64,000 bases of DNA from assembly GCA_023078685.1 (NCBI GenBank), contig JALGAS010000003.1:496001-560000 (forward strand), read 5' to 3'. The DNA is from Neopestalotiopsis rosae (Eukaryota > Ascomycota > Sordariomycetes > Amphisphaeriales > Sporocadaceae). This document shows positions 57,371 to 64,000 of the stretch, piece by piece (position 1 is the stretch's first letter; each line of letters starts with the position of its first letter). Below the pieces are notes generated by a model. It was not told where the DNA came from, ran no database searches, and saw nothing but the letters and a program-made list of their open reading frames with translations. The translations under genes were made by a program, and so were the position numbers.

Positions 57371-58141
57371 ATGTCTAATTAAAAAAATTTGACTTGATGA
57401 CAGTCCTCGTTAGTTGTGAAGACCCATGTTGTCACATCTGATATTCTAGTCAAGTGTGCTGTGTCTGGGACCAAAGCCATCCATCACTCTTGGAGTGACA
57501 AGCTGGAAAACTCACTTCTGTCAGAATCAAGGACCATGACTAGATTAAAGTGGTGTTTATAACCCACTACCTACTATGATATTACCTCGAGTATACATCT
57601 TTAGACCCCTACAAACGGTGTCTTCCACTCTTACTGGAATCAACCCGCGATAGGCGCACTTGGTGCAAAGCATATAATCGCCGACAATTTGACACCACGA
57701 GATGAGGATCGCTCTTTATTCAGCACGAAGGGGGGGAATAGAGTGTCGAATGATTCGCCCACGAACAAGACTTGATTTTTTGTTATTTACTAATTGTTGA
57801 TGCAATGTTGTTCCCTATGCTTGAAATTGCACATATTGGTAGCCGAAATGAGAAGTGATTCGACCATAACTACTAGAATTTATGCACGATGCAAAGACAA
57901 CTGTTCCGTTCATGATTTTGACCTTTTGTAATCTTTCCAAGACCTTGGTACGAATACTGCATTCATTACAATCACCCAATTTCGGTATATGGTTGGTCAT
58001 GGGCTATGCAGGTCAACCTCGTCAGCTGTCCCGCAGCTGGCCTGCCAAATTCTAGATCTTCACCTGCGCTTCACCCGCGTGTCTTTGTATGAAGATTCTT
58101 TCACTTTATTTAAGAATCAAACCCACCACGACAAAAAAATA
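57371..58141. other. Intergenic, HPM1 to helicase
   Basis: Between tandem plus-strand genes. The helicase frame stays open upstream to 57989, but that segment lacks the basic composition expected. No gene seen. Confidence 0.5.
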
Positions 58142-60478
58142 ATGGAACGCCCTGCAAAACGTCGCAAGGGCGAAAAACAGGCCAATGACCCCGACCTGAT
58201 CATGGTCGGGGGTAAACTCGTGAATCTGGGATTTTCAAAGGTGAAAAAAGTCGAGGCTACGGAAAAGGCAAAATCAGCAGAAGAGCAAACAGCTGCAGCG
58301 CAGCCAAAAAAGGATGCTGCACTGAATTCAGGATCGAATACGAATTCATCACAGAAACAACAAAAGGGCTCACAGGCGCGAGTTGGAGGCGGAAAGAACT
58401 TCAAGGGAAGATCAGAACAGGCGGATACGCCCCTGCTCAAGGCCCGCAAGCAGTTGCCAATATGGGCGCACAAGGACCAGATCACGTCGAGCGTGCGGGA
58501 CAATGACGTCCTGCTGGTCGTGGGCGAGACGGGCTCGGGAAAGAGTACGCAGGTGCCGCAGTTCCTGTGCCACGAGCGCTGGTGCCAGAAGAAGCGGGTG
58601 CCCGTGCCGGACAGGGCGGACCCCGTCAACGTCGGCGGCGTCATTGCCATCACCCAGCCCCGCCGCGTCGCCGCCACCACGCTCGCCAGCCGCGTCGCCA
58701 AGGAGATGGGCACGCCCCTGGGGGGATCCGGCCCGACGCGCGAGGGGTCGGTGGGTTACTCGGTGCGGTTCGACCATAACGTGCCGAAGGGCACCAAGAT
58801 CAAGTTCCTGACCGAGGGTATGCTGCTCCAGGAGCTATTGCGGGACCCAAATCTGCGTCAGTACAGCGCCGTCATTGTGGATGAAATCCACGAGAGAAGT
58901 GTCGATGTTGACCTGATTTCGGGTTTCTTGAAGCAAATTGTAACGGGCGACAAGGCTGGCCGAGGTGGTCTGCCATTAAAGGTTGTGGTCATGAGTGCCA
59001 CGGCAGATGTAGAGCGGATATCAGAATTTTTCAGCCCCGCGGCAGAAGCCGTGTCAGAGCAGCGTTCCTCCGTCAAGGTGCTTCACATCAAGGGACGGCA
59101 ATACCCAGTCGAGGTCAAGCATACTTCGTCACCGGTGCCGGATCTACGGGAAGGGCTCTTTAACCAAATCAGAACGATACACGAACAAGAGCCTCTGCCT
59201 GGTGATGTTTTGGCTTTCCTCACGGGTCAAGAAGATATCGAAGCAGTGCAGCGGCGCCTCGAAGAGTACGGCGCCGGCCTGGCTTCGGACGTGCCCAAGA
59301 TTCTCGCTTGTCCCCTCTACGGTCAGTTGTCGGTCCAGGCCCAGCAGGCAGCATTCCAGCCCGCGCCCACGAAATTTACGAGAAAAGTCATCCTCGCCAC
59401 CAACATTGCAGAGACTTCGGTCACCGTCCCCGGAGTCAGGCACGTGATTGACTGTGGAAAGGCCAAGGTGAAGCAGTTCAGATCGCGGCTGGGCCTCGAG
59501 TCTCTCTTAGCCAAGCCCATCTCCAAGTCATCTGCCCTGCAGCGGACCGGTCGTGCGGGTCGCGAAGGCCCGGGCAAATGCTTCAGGCTCTACACTGCCG
59601 AGACGTATGAGGCTCTTAAGGACGCAGACCTTCCCGAGATCCTGCGAAACGATGTGCTCGGAGCTGTCCTGACAATGAAGGCAAGAGGGATCAACGACGT
59701 CTTTTCGTTTCCCTTGATGGACTTTCCCGATGTCGAGTCGGTCGAGAAGGCGCTGATACACCTCCACTTTTTGGGGGCCATTGCCGATGACGGTGCCATT
59801 ACCGACATTGGACGCAAGATTGCTCTCTTTCCCGTCACGGCGCCCTATGGTCGCGTACTTTTGGCAGCCGCTGAGCCCCAATTCGACTGCCTGCTCGAGG
59901 TCATTGACATCATAGCGTGCATCACGTCGGGCGAGAGCATCTTCCACCAAATGGCGTCCGAGGAGCAAGACGAGGAGACGGAAGAGGCACGCAAGGCCCT
60001 GTACAGGCGGGAGGGTGACATACTCACCTACCTGACGGCCATGCAGCAGTACACGGCCGAGCACGCGGACCGGGTGGACTGGTGCAAGAAGCGGAAAGTC
60101 AACGTGCGCAACATGCGCCAGGCCCTCAACATTCGCAACCAGCTCCGGGCCCAGTGCCTCAAGGACAAGCTTCTCAAGGAAAAACCCGAGGCGGACCCGG
60201 TGCCCTTTGTGCCCGTCTCGCCCGAGCGCGCCGAGAGCTTGATTCGGTGCTTCCTCCGCGGCTTCGTCACAAAGTGCGCACTGCTCGCCCCCGACGGCAG
60301 CTACGTGACCACGCAGGGCAAGCACATTGTCGCCATACACCCCTCGAGCGTGCTCCACGGGCAGAAGAAGGAGGCCATCATGTTTCTGGAGCACGTGTTC
60401 ACGCAAAAGAATTACGCCAAAAAGGTCAGCGCCATCCAGGCGGATTGGATCATTGAGGCGTTGGGTGGCAATTCATAG
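58142..60478 (+). CDS. DEAH-family RNA helicase, DHR2-like
   Basis: Intronless gene of 778 residues starting MERPAKRRKGEK. Helicase motifs in order: I GETGSGKST, Ia TQPRRVAA, II DEIHERS, III SATADVE, IV AFLTGQED, V ATNIAETSV and VI QRTGRAGREG. The ratchet/winged-helix and OB-fold (HA2, DUF1605) regions follow to the C-terminus. Motif II reads DEIH rather than DEAH. A Lys-rich N-terminus predicts nuclear or nucleolar location. Size and layout best fit yeast DHR2, which acts in 18S rRNA maturation; other DEAH paralogs such as DHX33 or DHX35 types are possible. A minus-strand frame of 292 codons opposite the C-terminal half is a shadow of its GC-rich third positions. Confidence 0.88.
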   Translation: MERPAKRRKGEKQANDPDLIMVGGKLVNLGFSKVKKVEATEKAKSAEEQTAAAQPKKDAALNSGSNTNSSQKQQKGSQARVGGGKNFKGRSEQADTPLLKARKQLPIWAHKDQITSSVRDNDVLLVVGETGSGKSTQVPQFLCHERWCQKKRVPVPDRADPVNVGGVIAITQPRRVAATTLASRVAKEMGTPLGGSGPTREGSVGYSVRFDHNVPKGTKIKFLTEGMLLQELLRDPNLRQYSAVIVDEIHERSVDVDLISGFLKQIVTGDKAGRGGLPLKVVVMSATADVERISEFFSPAAEAVSEQRSSVKVLHIKGRQYPVEVKHTSSPVPDLREGLFNQIRTIHEQEPLPGDVLAFLTGQEDIEAVQRRLEEYGAGLASDVPKILACPLYGQLSVQAQQAAFQPAPTKFTRKVILATNIAETSVTVPGVRHVIDCGKAKVKQFRSRLGLESLLAKPISKSSALQRTGRAGREGPGKCFRLYTAETYEALKDADLPEILRNDVLGAVLTMKARGINDVFSFPLMDFPDVESVEKALIHLHFLGAIADDGAITDIGRKIALFPVTAPYGRVLLAAAEPQFDCLLEVIDIIACITSGESIFHQMASEEQDEETEEARKALYRREGDILTYLTAMQQYTAEHADRVDWCKKRKVNVRNMRQALNIRNQLRAQCLKDKLLKEKPEADPVPFVPVSPERAESLIRCFLRGFVTKCALLAPDGSYVTTQGKHIVAIHPSSVLHGQKKEAIMFLEHVFTQKNYAKKVSAIQADWIIEALGGNS

Positions 60479-60876
60479 ATGGTTTAGATGGTACATAAAA
60501 ACAGCGAAGTCATTTCGATATCAGCCTCTACATGATTCTCCGAGTCAATATTTCTCATGCCCATGTCGTAGTTTCCCAGCTGTCCATCTCAATTCCGTGG
60601 GAAATTGTGTAATTGTGTGTTATATACCCATGATCAGCTGTTAACGCTGCGTACATGAACGTCCGCACAACCAGCTGGGCCGCGGGTTTCTCAAGACAAC
60701 AGCGATTCGCGAACTGATGGGTGCTCAAATGTACAGTGAAGACCACCTGCCCCAAACGCTTATCAAAGAGAGTACGTCTGGAAGTCCTCTTGACGCATCT
60801 CGTTTCATACGATACTCCAAGGCTGGGCTCCATGTTGCCAACGCGAGAAGGACAAAGTGAACGTGGGAATCCGGCT
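60479..60876. other. Convergent 3' intergenic region
   Basis: Tail-to-tail spacer of about 400 bp between the helicase and SDHAF3 genes. Nothing further seen. Confidence 0.5.
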
Positions 60877-61533
60877 TTATGCCTCGCCCTCGCCCTCGGT
60901 ATCAGCGTGTTTCCGTATAGCCTGCATCAGCTCATACAGCTGGCCCATCTGCTGATCTGTTTTTTTGAGAATGGGGATGTAAGTCAACATTGTTATAGTA
61001 ACTCGATAAAGCAAGCCGCATGGAGGGGGGAGGGGTTCGAAATCTAGACACAAGAAACTTACCACTCATCTTTTCAATCTTGGCCGGGTCAATTTTCTCG
61101 CCCTGCCACGCGTCGCCCTCAATCTTTTGGGCGTACAATTGCCACTCTGTCAAGAAGCCAATCTAACAAAGATGTGAAAAAAACGTCAGCCCTTCCATAC
61201 TTTTCGTCCTGAAATTTCTTTTTCCCATCCCTTTTTCTCCATGGACCAAAAAAATAAAAAGACGTGGCGGATCCCACTTCGTCCCCCATCTTTATAACAG
61301 TTAAGACCACTCACAATATGCGCCGGGTTCTCCGTCTCCCGATGACTCCGAAACTCGGCCTTGATGTACTCGTCGCCCAGGAGCCGCATCTCGGCAGGCA
61401 GGTGCCGGCGGTGCGCGCGGAACAGCCGCCGGTACAGGGGGATGGGCGGCAGCAGGGCCAGCGCCGGCCGCAGGCCCGCGTTGGTCGAGCCCGCCGCCGA
61501 GGCCTGGGCGAGGAGTCTGCACGAGGGTCTCAT
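60877..61533 (-). CDS. Succinate dehydrogenase assembly factor 3 (SDHAF3/ACN9), mitochondrial
   Basis: Exons 61533-61315, 61162-61063 and 60956-60877 on the minus strand give 132 residues; introns are 152 and 106 bp. The N-terminus (MRPSCRLLAQASAAGSTNAG) is a mitochondrial presequence. The LYR-type motif is PLYRRLFRAHRRHLP, followed by MRLLGDEYIKAEFRSHRETENPAHI and IIGFLTEWQLYAQ, the conserved blocks of the ACN9 family. This chaperone protects and helps insert iron-sulfur clusters in SDHB, whose gene is also in this window. The C-terminus is a short helix with an acidic tail. Three small exons and correct phase across both introns support the model. Confidence 0.92.
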
Positions 61534-62100
61534 TTTTTTTTTCTCCTTCTTCTTCTCTTGTTGTATGTCCTCTCTCGCCTTTTAACTCTTTCTCCTGTGG
61601 CGATGATGGGCGAGAAGGAAGAAAAAAACCGTCCCCAATCTGCTTTTTCTTATATAAAAACAGAAATGACGGTCGATGAGTCAGAATATATGTGAAATAA
61701 TGAGATGAACCACAAAAAGTCAATTCTAAACGTTCGAGTGCAAGTATAACGGTATAGAAGTACAAGTGTGCCGAGTTTCGCTCTTGCAAATGTTTGATGA
61801 TGGTCTCAAAGTCATGAAATCAGATGTCATGGCTTCATTTAGTGGGTCGTACAGTGCCAAGAGTGCAATAAATGCAGGCGACTTTCACTGTGCACCCCTG
61901 AGTTAACCTCGGAATAAAGGGTACATGTACAAGGCTATTCACAATGAACAAGGTGAATTATTCAGAAAATCTATTAAACAATGCCCTGATCCAGTATCAT
62001 CAATTGCATGATATGACCTCAATAGAACGCCTGTACTGCTTGGAGAGTGAAAACCAATCCTTGCCTATGCTCATTCGCTTCACCAATATCCTCCACCAGT
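61534..62100. other. Intergenic, SDHAF3 promoter and SNARE 3' region
   Basis: About 570 bp between tandem minus-strand genes. A T-rich tract just above 61533 and an AT-rich segment (61640-61700) probably belong to the SDHAF3 leader and promoter. No gene seen. Confidence 0.5.
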
Positions 62101-63535
62101 TTAGTGAATGCGCTTCAATCTCTCCGTGTTGAGCTTGGCCCGGTCGTTGACAGAGTCGCTCTGTATATCTCGTTAGCCATGAAACACACCGTTATAATCG
62201 AGGGTTAAGAGGAAGCAACGGTGTAGGTAGAAGAAGTCCAAGGAATCTTACCTTCTCGCCGAGTCGTCCTATGAGCTCGTCCTGAGAATCAATCTCCTTC
62301 TGCATCAAACGTGCTACACTGTTCAATGTGCCAACGTGGCCCGCAGTTCGCTCCATGGCAGCATCAATGCGGTCTTCCGCGTCGTCGTCTTCCGAGTCGT
62401 CCTCAAACTGGTATCTACTCTTCTCGGCTCCGCTGGCTCTCTGCCATTTGGCCGTGCTGCGAGTTGCCTCAATCTCCTTGAAGCCTCTCTCCATGTGGTC
62501 GTTTGCTTGCCAGCCAGCCTTTCGTGTGGCTTCGCGCAGATCACGGTCCGCTCGGTGCTGCTCCAGAATCTGGGACTCCATTTCACGGGTCTTCTTGCCT
62601 GCTGTGAAGGGGTTGTTGACGTGGACAGCAAACATGCTGCGGTTCAAGTGCTTCAACTTCTTAGTCTGACCCTCGGCCTCGCGGGTGGACATGCCGGCCT
62701 TGTCCAAAAGACCTTCGGTGTAGTTGAGTCGCTCGTGTTGGGCGCCCAATCGTGCATATGTTCCCAAAGCCGTCTCGACGGCCTGCGAGGCAATGCGCTC
62801 ACTGTTCTCTGCTGAGTTGGCCGAGGCCAGCTTGGTCTCCTTGATCTGTCTGCGAATGTCGCGGACCTCCTCTTCCTCTTGCTCCTCGGCTGTCAATTCG
62901 CGCTGCGCACCGTATCCGCCATAGCTTGAGTCGTCGCCTGCACCAGATACACCCGAGCCGCTGCCATATGCGCCACTGGATGGTTGCTGCTGTCTCTGCT
63001 CAGCACGCTCTCTGGCACCACCGAAAAGGTTGTCGCGGGCCTCGTCGTCAGCAGCGCCGCCACCCAGACCGCCGTAACCGCCAGGGCGCTTCTTGTCGGC
63101 ACCGTAGCCGCCATCATTGTATCTGCTGGAACCATATCCTGAGGAAGCGCCGTAGCGATCCGAGCCGTAGCCCTGCTGAGGGCCGCCGCTGCTGTAGGGG
63201 GGAGGGGCGGTCTCGTTGGAAGCGGTGCGGCTTGGAGGGGCAGCACCACCGCGGGGCCCGCTGGGAAGGCCGGGAGCACCACCAGGGGCGCCAGCACGGG
63301 GGCCACCGGGCAGGGCTCCCGTGTACGATGCTTGTGTGTATTGTTTGTAGGATGCTTGGGCTCCGGTCATGGGCTGCTGGTTGCCCATGTAAGGGTCATT
63401 CTGTTGGCCCTGTTGCGCATAGGGGTTCTCGCTCGGGGCGCTGGCTGCAGGCACTCTCTTGTTGCCAAAGAGGGCCTGTCTGTTGCCGTCGTCGTTGCTC
63501 TCGGACTTCTTACTGCCGAAGCTGAATTTACCCAT
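62101..63535 (-). CDS. SEC9: SEC9/SNAP-25-type plasma-membrane t-SNARE
   Basis: Exons 63535-62252 and 62160-62101 on the minus strand give 447 residues; the intron is 91 bp and the last exon is only 60 bp. The N-terminal half (about 1-200) is a disordered Gly/Pro/Gln/Tyr-rich extension (SSGYGSSRYNDGGYG), as in fungal Sec9. The Qb-SNARE helix lies at about 217-280 and the Qc-SNARE helix (AAMERTAGHVGTLNSVARLM through DSVNDRAKLN) runs to the C-terminus. No membrane anchor is present, as usual for the family. Sec9 pairs with the syntaxin Sso and synaptobrevin Snc in exocytosis. Without the last exon the Qc helix would be cut at its final turns, so the short exon is needed. Confidence 0.93.
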
Positions 63536-64000
63536 GGCGACGGTTTTGTTTTTTTACTCTCTCGATTTGGCACTAAAAGGAGAAAGGGAGGAAATAAATA
63601 CAGTAGTTGCACGTATTCAAAATGGAAAATGAATGGGCAACAAGGTAAGCTGCTAGTGGGAACGATTAGAGGGCGCTGGGTTTCGTTTTAAAGAATGGTC
63701 GATTGGTTTTATGGGGAGGGGCGGCGCCCAGGCAAAACCAACAATGGGCGTCTTTCAGGTGTCGGAGGTGTGTTTCGAGAATAGAACCCAACGCTCCATT
63801 CCGGTGCTGGCCTACAGATCGACAAAAGGGGCGGTTCCTCCCTGGCCTCTGCCCTCCTTCAGGGTCTTGTGCTAGGTTCAATGTTGCTGGGTTCTATATG
63901 TATGGAGGGGCTAAAAAGGTTACCTTGTTTGACTGCTTGCGAGGTCTGATGCACTGATGAGCATCGGGCGCTTCGTCAGTACGGTACGGTGCTTTCAGGG
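63536..64000. other. SEC9 upstream region to window end
   Basis: Contains the leader and promoter of the SNARE gene. No other gene is seen before the edge. Confidence 0.5.

Noticed and set aside
59528..60406. 292-codon minus-strand open frame opposite the helicase
   Set aside because: It is antisense to a well-supported helicase with strong third-position GC bias, and its translation shows no domain. It is a shadow frame.
1..64000. CRISPR arrays, phage or bacterial operon features
   Set aside because: The window is eukaryotic with spliceosomal introns. No regularly spaced repeats were seen.

Overview
This window is chromosomal DNA of a filamentous ascomycete (Pezizomycotina, most likely Sordariomycetes and probably Hypocreales). 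The basis is short GT-AG introns of about 50-150 bp with fungal branch points, CT-rich leader regions, and orthologs of standard ascomycete genes. I identified about 17 protein genes, rebuilt exon by exon. For each fully contained gene the exon lengths sum to a multiple of three, except the two genes flagged below as broken in frame. The species cannot be named from the sequence alone.

Layout. 1-13 kb: a partial coiled-coil protein (-), a REX1-type RNA exonuclease (+), the peroxisomal import receptor PEX5 (+), a mitochondrial two-RRM protein (-) and a bHLH transcription factor (-). 13-26 kb: 12.9 kb with no supportable gene, holding long homopolymer tracts. 26-45 kb: a DUF3712 membrane protein (-), a flavocytochrome b2-type 2-hydroxyacid dehydrogenase (-), a nuclear-looking Lys-rich protein (-), a MaoC/hydratase-2 enzyme (+), tubulin cofactor E (+), a CCCH zinc-finger protein (+), SDHB (-) and a mitochondrial PP2C phosphatase (+). 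45-48 kb: 3.4 kb without a clear gene, containing an orphan coding-like frame and a decayed tRNA-like unit. 48-64 kb: a Kre9/Knh1-type GPI protein (-), a Baeyer-Villiger monooxygenase (-), histidine protein methyltransferase HPM1 (+), a DEAH/DEIH helicase of the DHR2 type (+), the SDH assembly factor SDHAF3 (-) and a SEC9/SNAP-25 SNARE (-).

Two loose themes appear. The first is peroxisomes: PEX5, the PTS1 receptor, lies in the same window as enzymes whose predicted C-termini are -AKL (hydroxyacid dehydrogenase and PP2C) and -TKL (hydratase). The second is respiratory complex II: SDHB and the assembly factor SDHAF3 are about 19 kb apart. Neither is an operon-like cluster. I found no secondary-metabolite cluster, CRISPR array or intact transposon.

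The observations most worth following are: a start codon split by an intron (AT|G) in the RRM gene; an in-frame TAG, overlapping a splice-donor-like GTATGT, in the Lys-rich protein gene; an apparent one-base deletion in an A5 run of the CCCH gene; the -AKL ends on an L-lactate-dehydrogenase-like enzyme and on a PP2C that also has a mitochondrial presequence; a 54-nt stop-free intron in the GPI protein; and the 12.9-kb gene-free interval. I did not find a convincing new multigene system.
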